DNA of 64,000 bases from Cyclobacteriaceae bacterium (GCA_028285685.1 JANQOR010000009.1:111744-175743); one strand, 5' to 3'; positions 43,565 through 55,257 are shown, counted from the first letter of the stretch. Numbers and translations: made by a program. Notes: generated from the sequence alone by a model not told the origin.

Positions 43565-44149
43565 ATGAAAACCTCTAAGCTGATCTACACTTTTTTTACC
43601 TTGACTCTTCTCTTTTCCTGTTCAAGTCCAAAATTCTCAAGTAAGAATTCAACCACGTTGTTCGGAGAGAACTCCAACAACTGGTCAACAGAAGGAGAAG
43701 CTAGCTGGATCTTTGAAGATGGAGTTCTTATCGGCACTGCAGATAGTCTAGCTGGTTTTGTGGTAAGCAAAGCATCGTTCAAGAACTTCGAATTGACCTT
43801 GGAGTTTAATCCTGACAGTACCATTAACTCCGGGGTTTATGTACGATGTGTTGGAGGCGGAACCACACCCGATAATTGCTACGAGATCAACATCTGGGAT
43901 TTGCACCCTAACCAGGAATACCGAACAGGTGCAGTTGTTTTCAAAGCAGAACCACTGACTTTCGTTGAAACACTCAATAAATGGAATACTTACAGGGTTA
44001 GGTGCGAGGATGGTCGAATCCAGGCATGGGTGAATGGAGAACAGACCGCTGATCTTCAGGATATGGATTTTAAAGAAGGCTACATTGGCCTACAAGCTGC
44101 TTCTGTCGGGAAGATCAGGTTTCGAAAAGTGAATGTAACTGAGCTGTAA
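43565..44149 (+). CDS. Lipoprotein with DUF1080 (3-keto-disaccharide hydrolase) domain
   Basis: About 194 residues from the ATG at 43565 (an ATG at 43559 is also in frame). The lipobox is LLFSC. The rest is a DUF1080 concanavalin-like beta sandwich: NNWSTEGEASWIFEDGVLIG, FNPDSTINSGVYVRC, NCYEINIWD and KEGYIGLQAASVGKIRFRKV. Characterised members of this domain act on 3-keto-glycosides; the role here is uncertain. It precedes the second PadR-FtsX pair but is separated by 114 bp. Confidence 0.85.
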   Translation: MKTSKLIYTFFTLTLLFSCSSPKFSSKNSTTLFGENSNNWSTEGEASWIFEDGVLIGTADSLAGFVVSKASFKNFELTLEFNPDSTINSGVYVRCVGGGTTPDNCYEINIWDLHPNQEYRTGAVVFKAEPLTFVETLNKWNTYRVRCEDGRIQAWVNGEQTADLQDMDFKEGYIGLQAASVGKIRFRKVNVTEL

Positions 44150-44196
44150 AACTCTTTCTCTGACTTCTATCTATTAGCGCTTTCGTGTGCAGTTTT

Positions 44197-44245
44197 CAGT
44201 TTTTATACAAAACTGAAACTAATTAATTACATTCACGTTTGTATA
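44197..44245. promoter_or_regulatory. Candidate PadR operator region
   Basis: A dyad CAGTTTT-TATAC-AAAACTG (44197-44215) overlaps the left arm of a longer inverted repeat TATACAAA (44204-44211) / TTTGTATA (44238-44245). It lies 18-67 bp upstream of the PadR start codon. A binding site for the PadR protein is plausible, but the first dyad could also end the DUF1080 transcript. Confidence 0.45.
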
Positions 44246-44263
44246 ACTTCTTAAATTAATCAA

Positions 44264-44611
44264 ATGGGTAACACGAAAGGTGGAAATATCGGAGAATTTG
44301 AAGAGTTGGTCTTGCTTGTTGTTGGAACATTAAATGAAAATGCTTACGGTGTATCTGTGAGGAATTTCATCATTGAAGAGACAGGTAGGAAGGTGAACAT
44401 TAGTGCCATTCATGAGGTCCTCAAGAGACTTGAAAGGAAAGAATACATTCGTTCCAAAGTGGGTGGTGCCACTGAAGAAAGGGGAGGGCGGAGGAAGAAA
44501 TTTTTCCATCTTACAGCAGATGGCAAGGCGGTTTTGGATCATAGCAGGGAACTTCGAAATGGACTTTACAATCGAATACCGCAAGTCGGATTTAATTTTT
44601 CGGGGTTATGA
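44264..44611 (+). CDS. PadR family transcriptional regulator
   Basis: A 115-residue regulator closely resembling the PadR at 13700: GEFEELVLLVVGTLNENAYG, VNISAIHEVLKRLERKEYI and GGRRKKFFHLTADGKAVL. The stop overlaps the ATG of the following permease (ATGA). The module PadR plus FtsX permease therefore occurs twice in this window. It probably represses its own operon in response to an unknown ligand. Confidence 0.88.
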   Translation: MGNTKGGNIGEFEELVLLVVGTLNENAYGVSVRNFIIEETGRKVNISAIHEVLKRLERKEYIRSKVGGATEERGGRRKKFFHLTADGKAVLDHSRELRNGLYNRIPQVGFNFSGL

Positions 44612-47178
44612 TATGGATGCCTCCCAATTTGCCTGACAAGTTTTTACAATGGTTTTGCCGCGGAGATCTTGTTGAATTCATACGAGGTGATCTGCACGAG
44701 CTATATAGACAACGTCGGAATCATGATGGGAAGCTGAGAGCTAACCTCGCATTTTACTGGGATGTCTTACGTTTTTTTCGACTTTCCAATATACGTGAAC
44801 CCAAGAATTTAACTAAACCCTCATTTATGCTTCGCAACTATTTAAAGGTCGGATTTCGTAGTCTAAAGAAAAACTGGGCTAACTCTTTAATCAACATTTC
44901 AGGACTATCATTATCAGTAGGATGTGCCATTACGACATTTCTGTTTGCAGATTTTTTCTTCAACCTCAATTCCATTCACCAAAACCGGGAGAATATCTAC
45001 CAGGTTATAAGCCACATCGAGGAAAATAATTCTGATGAAATGTATGGGCCTTCGCCCATGATTATTGGAGAAAAGCTAAAGGAAGATTTTCCTAAACTAG
45101 AGGAGTCTGTTCGTGTGCAATACAAAAGAGGGAATGTAAAGTTCGGAAAGAATGTTTTTCGGGAGCTTATCCTTTTTGCGGATCCTTCTTATCTCCAAAT
45201 GTTTGATTTTCCCATCAAGGCAGGTGATAATAATTCTCTGGGGACAAATTCTATTATGATTAGTGCGGATATAGCTAAGAAATATTTTGGAGACCTCGAT
45301 CCCCTGGGCAAGCGAATTGATATAAAATTCGGAAGCACGGTCAAGTCGTTTGAGGTTAGTGGGATCTTTGGGAAAGTTCCACCCAACACTACTTTTCGAC
45401 CGCGAATTCTTGTCCTCTTAGATCACTATTTCGCACTTGAAAAAGTAAAAACCAATTGGATAGATGAAGCTAAGGCTACCTTTGTTTCTCTAGATCCAAC
45501 AGTCTCGCCTCTTGAGTTAACTAATCTATTTGAAGAGTATCAGCATATTCAGAACGAGGCAAATCCCTCCAATCCGGTGAGTTCTTTTGAGTTGATCTCT
45601 TTCACACAAATGAGCAGCATGGGAGGAGTCGTTCAGGACAGCATCGTTCCGGGCAATGAAAAAGGTGGCACGATCGGGATCGCGATCACAGGTATTTTTC
45701 TGATCCTATTTGCCTGTCTGAACTATGTGAATATTGCGATAGCCTCAGCAACCACGCGGCTTAGGGAGATTGGTGTGAGGAAGGTCATGGGTGGATCCCG
45801 ACTTGGAATTGCACAACAATTTCTAACCGAAAATTTTCTAACCTGCGCTTTTGCGATGATCGTTGGTGTAGCAGCCTGCTATTATCTCCTGCTTCCGGGC
45901 TTCAACAAGTTCGCACCGGTAGACATTCCATTTTCTTTTTCATCCATCAGTACAGCGATTATTTACTTCTTTGCATTGTTCTTACTGCTAGGTTTGTTGT
46001 CGGGAAGTTATCCTGCTTTCTATATTTCTCGATTTCAAACGCTTGATATTTTTAAGGGAGAGAAGAGCCTGGGTGGTAGAAATTATTTCAGTAGGATCTT
46101 GCTCACCGGGCAGTTCATACTAGCATTCATTACAATTCTTGGTTGCTTCATTTTCGCTGACAATGCACAGTATGTAAAGCAGGTGAGTTGGGGCTATGAT
46201 CCGGCCGGAATCTTAGCGTTTCCAATTTCGGATCAGGGCCAATTGGAGGCTTTACGAAATGAGGCAGTCAAACATCCAGGCGTAACCCTGACTTCCACCT
46301 CCAAGCATCATCTTGGTGTCAACAACAACCTGGTACCTTTTGACTATTTGGAATACCAGTTTAAGGTGTTAAGCTATGATGTAGAGCCCGGCTATCTTGA
46401 GACTATTAACATGAATTTGAGTGAGGGTCGGTTCTTTGAGGAAAATGCTGGTGATCAAAACTCCATAGTTGTCAATAAACTGTTTGTTAAAAACATGGGC
46501 TGGTCAAGTCCGCTGGGCCAATCGATCGATTTTGATGGGGGCAGAAAAACGGTAGTGGGTGTTGTAACAGATGTGTATCATGCCTTTTTTGATGATGATC
46601 CCATGCGACCCATGATTTTCACATCACAAGGTAAAGAACCTAATTTTTTGATTGTCAAAACACCTGTACGCAACACAGTCGAGGTGAATGAATACCTCGA
46701 AAGCAAATGGAATACGGTTGCTCCTTTTGATCCATATGTCAGCGTTTACCAGGAAGATTTATTTGATCGATCTTATATTAATGTGGATGCCAACACCTGG
46801 TTCATGATGTCACTGTCGGCGCTGACGATATTTCTATCATGCTTAGGATTGTATGGCCTTTTGGCATTCACACTTCAAAATAAGGTTAGAGAGTTTAGCA
46901 TCCGGAAAGTGTTAGGGGCTTCGAGGTTAAATATCATAAAGTTGGCAAATCGTGAATTTATTTGGATTCTTGCCATATCTCTAGGTACTGGTGCGCCCCT
47001 AGGAATATGGTTGATGAATACATTCATTGAGTCCTTTTTTACTATTTCGAAGCCTTTTAGCCTCACTCCGGTTATCATCTGCTTAATAATCACCATTTCG
47101 ACGATCGTTTTAACCGTCTTTGCTCAAATCCGAAAAGTAACAAGAGTGAATCCAGCCATAGTTCTAAAAGGAGAGTAG
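44608..47178 (+). CDS. FtsX-like ABC permease with N-terminal prefix domain (MacB type)
   Basis: An 856-residue protein with the same plan as the one at 14041: helical prefix (residues about 1-70, DLVEFIRGDLHELYR), transmembrane segment 1 (about 85-110), periplasmic MacB-PCD domain, FtsX block with RLREIGVRKVMGGSRLG, second periplasmic domain, and last block with VREFSIRKVLGASRLNI. The two periplasmic domains differ strongly from the paralogue, suggesting different substrates. No ATPase gene is adjacent. Confidence 0.9.
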   Translation: MIWMPPNLPDKFLQWFCRGDLVEFIRGDLHELYRQRRNHDGKLRANLAFYWDVLRFFRLSNIREPKNLTKPSFMLRNYLKVGFRSLKKNWANSLINISGLSLSVGCAITTFLFADFFFNLNSIHQNRENIYQVISHIEENNSDEMYGPSPMIIGEKLKEDFPKLEESVRVQYKRGNVKFGKNVFRELILFADPSYLQMFDFPIKAGDNNSLGTNSIMISADIAKKYFGDLDPLGKRIDIKFGSTVKSFEVSGIFGKVPPNTTFRPRILVLLDHYFALEKVKTNWIDEAKATFVSLDPTVSPLELTNLFEEYQHIQNEANPSNPVSSFELISFTQMSSMGGVVQDSIVPGNEKGGTIGIAITGIFLILFACLNYVNIAIASATTRLREIGVRKVMGGSRLGIAQQFLTENFLTCAFAMIVGVAACYYLLLPGFNKFAPVDIPFSFSSISTAIIYFFALFLLLGLLSGSYPAFYISRFQTLDIFKGEKSLGGRNYFSRILLTGQFILAFITILGCFIFADNAQYVKQVSWGYDPAGILAFPISDQGQLEALRNEAVKHPGVTLTSTSKHHLGVNNNLVPFDYLEYQFKVLSYDVEPGYLETINMNLSEGRFFEENAGDQNSIVVNKLFVKNMGWSSPLGQSIDFDGGRKTVVGVVTDVYHAFFDDDPMRPMIFTSQGKEPNFLIVKTPVRNTVEVNEYLESKWNTVAPFDPYVSVYQEDLFDRSYINVDANTWFMMSLSALTIFLSCLGLYGLLAFTLQNKVREFSIRKVLGASRLNIIKLANREFIWILAISLGTGAPLGIWLMNTFIESFFTISKPFSLTPVIICLIITISTIVLTVFAQIRKVTRVNPAIVLKGE

Positions 47179-47369
47179 AATGGAACAGGTAAACACAATT
47201 ATCTTTTGCAAATAACTCATTGAAGTTTCAATTTTCCGTTTTTAACGCGCTCGTATCGCTTGATTAGAGGTATAATGGATGTGGAATTCGCATCATAAGT
47301 GGAACCTATAAGGATATAAAATTTATAAATAAAGATTATCGCAACTTTAATGTGTAATTAATCTTTTAA

Positions 47370-49583
<2,214 letters not shown>

Positions 49584-49626
49584 TTTCGAGAAGAGTTTAA
49601 TGTAAGGAAGAATTGTTTTGATAATG

Positions 49627-49656
49627 AAAAGTGGTCCTGAATCGGACCACTTTTTT
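49627..49656 (+). terminator. Rho-independent terminator after katG (bidirectional)
   Basis: A perfect GTGGTCC / GGACCAC stem (49631-49637 and 49644-49650) with a 6-nt loop, preceded by AAAA and followed by TTTTTT. It lies 44 bp past the katG stop and just past the stop of the convergent DoxX-like gene, so it can serve both. Confidence 0.88.
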
Positions 49657-49659
49657 CTA

Positions 49660-50781
49660 TTAGTAGGAAGGTTCTCTGATCTTTTTCAAATGGATCGAGA
49701 TGGTATCTCCGCCGTAGATTCCACCCAGCTCCAATTTTTTTCCCTCTGACTTGTAAATTTTAAATGGTAAAGTCCTTTGATCGGTTCTGAGGTATAAGCT
49801 GTCCTCGTTTTCACTCAGCCGATAGTGCGTGTATTCCCGCCGGTGGTGGCTATTGTATTCCAGAATTGTTTCGCCTCCCCTTTTATGTTCAAAGTAAAGT
49901 CTACTCAGAAGCGAATCGCTTGCGTTGGGCTGCAAAGCGGGTTCTTTATTGTATTTCAAGGAATCCACCAACCATACCCCTTTTAGAAAGGTGGTATTAG
50001 GAGTGTGATCATTTGCATAAAGCCAGATTAAACCAAAGGATAGGGAAAGAGTTGCTACCCTCAAAATATTTTTTAGGATCGATCCTGTGAAATTGTACCG
50101 CGTGAATTCCTGGCCGAGACTGAAAAAACAGGTTTTTATCTTTTCAAAATCCAACAATAGCAGGTAGGCAAGTCCCAGGGTAAAGAACAATGCAGCTGTG
50201 TAAGCAGCAGGACTGATATAATAGTACTTATTTATAAGGACAATGTTTGCCATTGCAGGAAACAGGATTGAGGCTCCCAACAGGCGTGTTCTTCTAAAGA
50301 GCAGCAGGATAGACCCGCCAACTTCGACAGCTGCAAGTAGGAGAGCATATTCCCTGGAAAAGCCAAAATAGTTCCAGGTCAACCAAAAAGGATGTTGTTC
50401 GCCCATCGGGATGTCCTTGATGTATTCAGGAACCTGGAATTGTGTTTTCAGGACTTTAGCGAAACCGTAACCTGCAATCATGAATGCAAGCCAGAATCGA
50501 ATAAGTGCTTGACTGAGGTAGCTAAGATTAGCTGAAATTTTTCCCCTTTGTTGCGCGTAGTAATGCCACAAAATCCCAACAATAAAGCCCACAATGACTA
50601 GAAAATTGTCCACCGCAGGCATCTGCTCCCAATAGGAGTATTCAAAGCCGAGTTTCATTTCTAGTACCTCAATTACCTTGAGAAGGAGATCTAATAATCC
50701 AATGAAAACAAGTATCGAAGCGAGAATCTTCATCAAAAGATTGAATAGGGGAGTATAAAAGGCGGGGTCCAATATCTTCAT
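49660..50781 (-). CDS. DoxX-like membrane protein with extracytoplasmic C-terminal domain
   Basis: A 373-residue protein with about eight transmembrane segments over residues 1-260 (LLMKILASILVFIGLLDLLL, FWLAFMIAGYGFAKVL, ALLLAAVEVGGSILLLFRR). The RFWLAFMIAGYGFAKVLKTQF block is the DoxX signature. The last 100 residues (FLKGVWLVDSLKYN...) form a beta-rich domain, probably periplasmic. DoxX proteins are linked to thiosulfate oxidation or oxidative stress in other bacteria; that role is not established here. It converges on katG, sharing its terminator. Confidence 0.8.
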   Translation of the reverse strand: MKILDPAFYTPLFNLLMKILASILVFIGLLDLLLKVIEVLEMKLGFEYSYWEQMPAVDNFLVIVGFIVGILWHYYAQQRGKISANLSYLSQALIRFWLAFMIAGYGFAKVLKTQFQVPEYIKDIPMGEQHPFWLTWNYFGFSREYALLLAAVEVGGSILLLFRRTRLLGASILFPAMANIVLINKYYYISPAAYTAALFFTLGLAYLLLLDFEKIKTCFFSLGQEFTRYNFTGSILKNILRVATLSLSFGLIWLYANDHTPNTTFLKGVWLVDSLKYNKEPALQPNASDSLLSRLYFEHKRGGETILEYNSHHRREYTHYRLSENEDSLYLRTDQRTLPFKIYKSEGKKLELGGIYGGDTISIHLKKIREPSY

Positions 50782-50907
50782 AGTGATTATTTTAACATTA
50801 AATGTATTGCATTCACAACGTTAGGGTCCTCAGGCGCGCCATAAATGTGGATTTACTTTATGAGAATAAAGTTGAAGTCTTAAAGGCGATTATCTGTGGA
50901 ATTGATG

Positions 50908-50946
50908 TGTACAAAATGTGAGCACATGAATCCTGAAACAGGTGAC
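50908..50946. repeat. Intergenic motif copy A (TACAAAATGTGAGCA ... GAAACAGGTG)
   Basis: TACAAAATGTGAGCA (50910-50924) and GAAACAGGTG (50935-50944) recur together at 60769-60811, with 10 rather than 18 nt between them. In both copies GAGC pairs with a downstream GCTC (here GAGCA 50920-50924 with TGCTC 50949-50953). It lies between a CPBP protease stop and the DoxX-like gene start. Confidence 0.7.
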
Positions 50947-50965
50947 ATTGCTCGTTTAGAAGGTA

Positions 50966-51748
50966 TCAGGAATGAGCCCGCATCCAGACATTTCTCTTCG
51001 TAATTTCAAAACTCATTTTCTTACTTTTTTTGTAGGCGATGGTTCCGCTTATGGCTAAAAAAATGGTTATTAACCTATAAATGTTAGCTGTTGCACCTCC
51101 TAACGCATTGTCTCCAGCTGAGAAAAGCGACCAATGGAGATTCATGAACAAATGCAGTCCAATAGGTACCCAGAGATTATAGTTCCACTCTACATAAAGC
51201 CAGGCAAAAAATGCGGCACCAAGACCGGTAACTAAGAAAATTCCAATCAAGGTCATGAGATCAGTACTTTGATGCAAATGTCCAAGTCCAAAAATGACAG
51301 CACCAAAAAAGATCGATGGAATAAATCCAAGTTTTGTATTTCGAAAGATCAGACCAAATAAGAACCCACGGAAGTAAAGCTCCTCGAAAAATGCGGCAAA
51401 GATGCTACCAACAAAAATGGAGTGAGAGGTAATTTCAGAATTGAAGCTAAATGAAAGAGCATAGCCTAGTAGCATTGGCAGAGTAAAGACGAAGGCAACC
51501 AACATTCCCTGGCTTAAGTTTTTTTCCAATCCAACACTGCTTGGAATGTCGCGCAATGAGTACAAGAGCAGAAGAGCACCAAAAATTGGAATGCCAACTA
51601 CCAAGTATGTCAACAGGTAACTTACGATTCCTGAATCGATAAATCCGTCAAGATGGACATATAAACTTGCAAAGTATTTCGAGCTAATGATCGCATAAAA
51701 TAGGAACCCAAAGACCGTGAATAGGATAAATTTTGTCTCTCTCTTCAT
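50966..51748 (-). CDS. CPBP family intramembrane metalloprotease
   Basis: A 260-residue polytopic protein. The CPBP motifs are FEELYFRGFLFGL and FGLGHLHQS, plus a C-terminal LHLFMNLHW with a further His/Asn. It is the second CPBP protein in the window (the other is at 26966) but shares only the core motifs. No peptide or regulator gene that would suggest a substrate lies beside it. Confidence 0.87.
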   Translation of the reverse strand: MKRETKFILFTVFGFLFYAIISSKYFASLYVHLDGFIDSGIVSYLLTYLVVGIPIFGALLLLYSLRDIPSSVGLEKNLSQGMLVAFVFTLPMLLGYALSFSFNSEITSHSIFVGSIFAAFFEELYFRGFLFGLIFRNTKLGFIPSIFFGAVIFGLGHLHQSTDLMTLIGIFLVTGLGAAFFAWLYVEWNYNLWVPIGLHLFMNLHWSLFSAGDNALGGATANIYRLITIFLAISGTIAYKKSKKMSFEITKRNVWMRAHS

Positions 51749-51795
51749 TTCTTTTTTTCAGGATTTCGATTTAAAGCTTTTTCTATTTTGAATCC

Positions 51796-53505
51796 TCATT
51801 CAACAAAGTTGACCTTTGATATTTTTCCAGACGATACTTCATAGATAGCCACTGCATTCACGTATCGACCATTGAATCGGACCTTCTCTTTATCAATTAC
51901 CTTGTTGTTGATCACAATTCTGTTTTCTATTTCACAATAAAGGTCTGTCACCGTCTCAAACATCCCAGCGTAGGTTGATCTCATTTGCTCTTGTCCTTTA
52001 GCAATTAATTTGTTCTCCTCATCATAGACTTCAATGTCCTCTGTATAGGTTGCCAGGAAAGCTTCAATATCGCGTGCATTATACGCATTGACCTGACGTT
52101 GGACGATTTGCTCAGGTGACTCCATCAGGATAGAGTCCTTGCTAAGCACAATACCTGATTTAACCACAAGTTCGATATCGTTTAAGTTTCTAAGATCATC
52201 CAATGGATTTTGGGTCAGCATCACAAGGTCTGCTTGTTTACCGACACTTACCGAACCTGTTCGATCATCGATTCCGAAACCCTTTGCTGGGTTTATAGTA
52301 CTACTGACAAGCAAATCCCAATTGTCTAATCCTGCAGCTGACATGGCATCCAATTCTGCCATGTAAGAGGATGCATGCATTGTACCTATGTTACCCGCGT
52401 CAGTGCCAGTGGCTATGTTTACACCCGCCATCGTCAAGTTCTTTAGGTTGATTTTCATGATCGAATCTTCTTTAGCAAAAAATGAAGACACACCTTTTTT
52501 GTAAACTCTTTTGATAAATACCGGCCATCTTGCTGAATCAATTTTTTCCAGATCGGAAAGCGAATTGTAAGCAGTTGGATTAGCCCAATCCAGATCCTGA
52601 CGTGTGTGATTCAAGTTGCCCGTGAAGGTTCTTGCATAGCCGTTGCCTACTGTAAGCGTTGGGATGTAGGTTACACTTTGATCTTTTAATTGCTTTGTAA
52701 AACTCGCCGGAATTACCTCGTCGTCTACGCTGTGAACAAGAATGTTTGCGCCAGCTTTCACGGCTAGTTGCGCGGTTTTTAATTGCGTAGCATGGACGGC
52801 CAGCAACAGATTTTTGCTTCGACAAAGCTCGCCAAGGTACTTGACAAGCGGAAAAGAATCTTCTGGTGGATATTGTCGGCTGGCGATGTACCAGACCTTG
52901 ATGAAGTCCGGGTTGTAAGCCAGCATTTTGTTAAACAGTTCATCGATATCCTCAGTGCTAGTCACCTTAATGATAGGCGGATCACCTTCATCCATTTGAG
53001 GGCGATCTACGATGGAGAAGAGCGGCCCGGTTACTAGTACGTTAGGAGCTACCATCTTTTCAGCAATCGAGTCTCGAACGGTGAAATTCCACATTGGACC
53101 ACCCACATCCATTACGGTAGTTATACCGAGACGCAGGTAGCGTCTTAGGTAGTCCGATGCATTGTCCTTCCCGAACTTAATTTCCTCAGAATATGGTTTC
53201 TGCGAACGCAAGTCGATCGCGTCAGGTCTTGTATAGATCCCCCCTGACTGGAAAAAGTGGATGTGTGCATCGATTAGTCCAGGCATTAGAAATTTGCCAC
53301 TTCCATCTATGATCTGATCATCTGCAGCAGTCTTGATTTTTTTGAATTTGTCGATCCTTTCTATTTCGCCATCCGTGACCTTGACGGATGTTCCACTTAC
53401 CAATTTTCTCGCTTCCACATCGAGGAGTGTTACGTCTTTTATGATTGTGGATTGTCCGAATAGAACTAATGGTAGTATCAATAGGAGAGTCAGAGAGTGC
53501 TTCAT
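51796..53505 (-). CDS. Secreted amidohydrolase fused to a SnoaL-like domain
   Basis: A 569-residue protein with a signal peptide (about 1-18). Residues 60-455 form the amidohydrolase barrel: metal ligands His81 and His83 (DAHIHFF), His in LLAVHATQ, His in ILVHSVDD and Asp in ATGTDAGNIG; the metal-bridging Lys is probably in FIKVWYI. Residues about 461-569 are a SnoaL/NTF2-like fold (QIVQRQVNAYNARDIEAFLA, VRFNGRYVNAVAIYEV). The fusion suggests the small domain binds a ligand or helps dimerisation. Substrate unknown; imidazolonepropionase-like or prolidase-like branches are most similar. Confidence 0.85.
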   Translation of the reverse strand: MKHSLTLLLILPLVLFGQSTIIKDVTLLDVEARKLVSGTSVKVTDGEIERIDKFKKIKTAADDQIIDGSGKFLMPGLIDAHIHFFQSGGIYTRPDAIDLRSQKPYSEEIKFGKDNASDYLRRYLRLGITTVMDVGGPMWNFTVRDSIAEKMVAPNVLVTGPLFSIVDRPQMDEGDPPIIKVTSTEDIDELFNKMLAYNPDFIKVWYIASRQYPPEDSFPLVKYLGELCRSKNLLLAVHATQLKTAQLAVKAGANILVHSVDDEVIPASFTKQLKDQSVTYIPTLTVGNGYARTFTGNLNHTRQDLDWANPTAYNSLSDLEKIDSARWPVFIKRVYKKGVSSFFAKEDSIMKINLKNLTMAGVNIATGTDAGNIGTMHASSYMAELDAMSAAGLDNWDLLVSSTINPAKGFGIDDRTGSVSVGKQADLVMLTQNPLDDLRNLNDIELVVKSGIVLSKDSILMESPEQIVQRQVNAYNARDIEAFLATYTEDIEVYDEENKLIAKGQEQMRSTYAGMFETVTDLYCEIENRIVINNKVIDKEKVRFNGRYVNAVAIYEVSSGKISKVNFVE

Positions 53506-53574
53506 CGTTTTGTTTGGGTTAGATCGTCAAAAGGTTGAAATTGTTGCAAAGTGTCACGATTAGCAAGAATTGGC

Positions 53575-54762
53575 CTATTTCTTCTTTACCACGAATGGAA
53601 TGGATTTCTTCATGCTTTTTTCGTCGATTACTATCAAGAAATAGTACCCGTTGTTGAGGAACCTGAAGTCCAGCGGATGGCCCAGCCACACGTATTGGCC
53701 AAGGCTTTGACCGACTAAATTCCGAAGCTCGACATGTAGATTTGAAGCCTCACTTTGGATGTTGATCCATCCATCTGTTGGGTTCGGAAATAGATCGAAT
53801 TTGGTGTCAGTAACCTCATGGTCTGAGGAAAGCAAATTGCCGTAATTTCCATCATAAAATGTATTTAGGAAGGTAGTGGAAACTTCTGTGAGAGCTTGCA
53901 CAAGCAGCGCTCTTTGTTGTGTATCAAATCGAATAGAGGAGTTGAACTCCAACTGGATGGCATCAATTGTGCCGCCTTCGCGTGAGCCATATCGTTGTGT
54001 ATTGTAGCCACCGCTAAAATAGGGCTCGTTATCCGCTGGCGATTGATCAGTCGAACTTGGGACTGATGGAAAACCTCTTTGATTCATCAGGGAGCCGAAG
54101 CTAAACTCTCCACGTAGAAGCTGAGAGTGAGTCCACGTTGCGGATTGAGCTCCTGCCAGTCCTCTGATGCTGCTTTCACTAATGTATGTAAGATCGTTTA
54201 GCTCGGTATTTGACAATTGTAATTCGCTTTTGCTTAGCAGATAGCCCAGTTCAATACGCTGTATTTCATGACCATGACCATGCAGGTCTAGGAATAGGCC
54301 GCTTCCAAAACTCTCCAGGACTTGCTTTTTGGCAGAATCGATGAACGCGTGATAGTTATGCCAGACTTGCTCAGTGATCTCATTTCCACCGGTAGCTTCC
54401 CCCAGATCCCGGTTCGCATCAAATTTCACCCGATCCAGAAGATTAATTATCACGTGCGGATAGTGACCAGTAAGCTCATGGAAGGAATTAATAAAGTCTC
54501 GTCCAATTTCCTGTGTAAAAGAATCTCGGACGTAAACACATCCAGTGCAATCTCTATCTGGTATGGTGTCAGGTTCCAGGTATCCACCGTGAGGAGCTGA
54601 AATGATGAGGGGCAAATTCCCCGCAAAATATTCCACGAGGTTGGTCGTATCGAAGTACGTAGTTCCTGGCTCAAAGCCTTGAGAAAAAACGTGATTCTGA
54701 GACAGAAGCCACACTGGTAAACAGAGAAAAATAAGTCTTCTTAGTACTTTGGATGGCTTCAT
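53575..54762 (-). CDS. T9SS-sorted N-formylglutamate amidohydrolase-like protein
   Basis: A 395-residue protein with a signal peptide (about 1-28). Residues 45-300 resemble the FGase (N-formylglutamate amidohydrolase) fold: LIISAPHGGYLEPD (His58), VIINLLDRVKFDANRD and LFLDLHGHGHE. These supply the zinc ligands and Arg of the family. The C-terminal 75 residues are a T9SS type A sorting domain (DLFPNPTDGWINI ... FVVKKK). An exported, surface-anchored form is unusual for an enzyme otherwise linked to histidine degradation, so its real substrate is probably different. Neighbours give no clue. Confidence 0.8.
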   Translation of the reverse strand: MKPSKVLRRLIFLCLPVWLLSQNHVFSQGFEPGTTYFDTTNLVEYFAGNLPLIISAPHGGYLEPDTIPDRDCTGCVYVRDSFTQEIGRDFINSFHELTGHYPHVIINLLDRVKFDANRDLGEATGGNEITEQVWHNYHAFIDSAKKQVLESFGSGLFLDLHGHGHEIQRIELGYLLSKSELQLSNTELNDLTYISESSIRGLAGAQSATWTHSQLLRGEFSFGSLMNQRGFPSVPSSTDQSPADNEPYFSGGYNTQRYGSREGGTIDAIQLEFNSSIRFDTQQRALLVQALTEVSTTFLNTFYDGNYGNLLSSDHEVTDTKFDLFPNPTDGWINIQSEASNLHVELRNLVGQSLGQYVWLGHPLDFRFLNNGYYFLIVIDEKSMKKSIPFVVKKK

Positions 54763-54854
54763 TTGCTTACTGAGGTGAAGTTGTTTCGACTCTTCTACTT
54801 TGGTAACAAAACGAAGCTAACAAAGATTAGTACACGTCACAAGGTTGACCATGC

Positions 54855-55214
54855 TTATTGTGCCCGGTCGAAGAAGGCTTTTATTTTCTGATTGAAAGAA
54901 ATTGCCATTGAGATGATCGCAACAGCTATTCCGATGTAAGCTCCTGTGGGTAAAGCAATTAACACATTGAGGAGAAAAATAGATCTGAATAGGATCAATT
55001 TCTTTCTTAGAATGGTCGTTACAAGGAGGACAAAACTCAATATATATCCAATACCTGTATAGACCATGTGCATCGGATCAAGATCGCCGATAGTGATGTT
55101 GTTGGTTGTAAATACAAAGTAAAAGATGAAAGGCAAAATCATCATCAAAGCATTCATTATAAAGATGATTCTTAGTTGAATTGGTTTTCTGATAGCGTTG
55201 TTGACTGTTTCCAT
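54855..55214 (-). CDS. Four-helix membrane protein, TetR-module partner
   Basis: A 119-residue hydrophobic protein with about four transmembrane segments (IIFIMNALMMILPFIFYFVF, MVYTGIGYILSFVLLVTTIL, FLLNVLIALPTGAYIGIAVA). I recognise no family. A 15-bp palindrome identical in arms to one before the TetR gene lies 44 bp upstream of its ATG, so it is the best candidate target of that repressor. It may act in efflux, envelope stress or solvent tolerance (inference only). Confidence 0.7.
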   Translation of the reverse strand: METVNNAIRKPIQLRIIFIMNALMMILPFIFYFVFTTNNITIGDLDPMHMVYTGIGYILSFVLLVTTILRKKLILFRSIFLLNVLIALPTGAYIGIAVAIISMAISFNQKIKAFFDRAQ

Positions 55215-55257
55215 TTCTATTTGATTTTAGCGTTTTATAGTTAGTTTCTCTAAAAAG

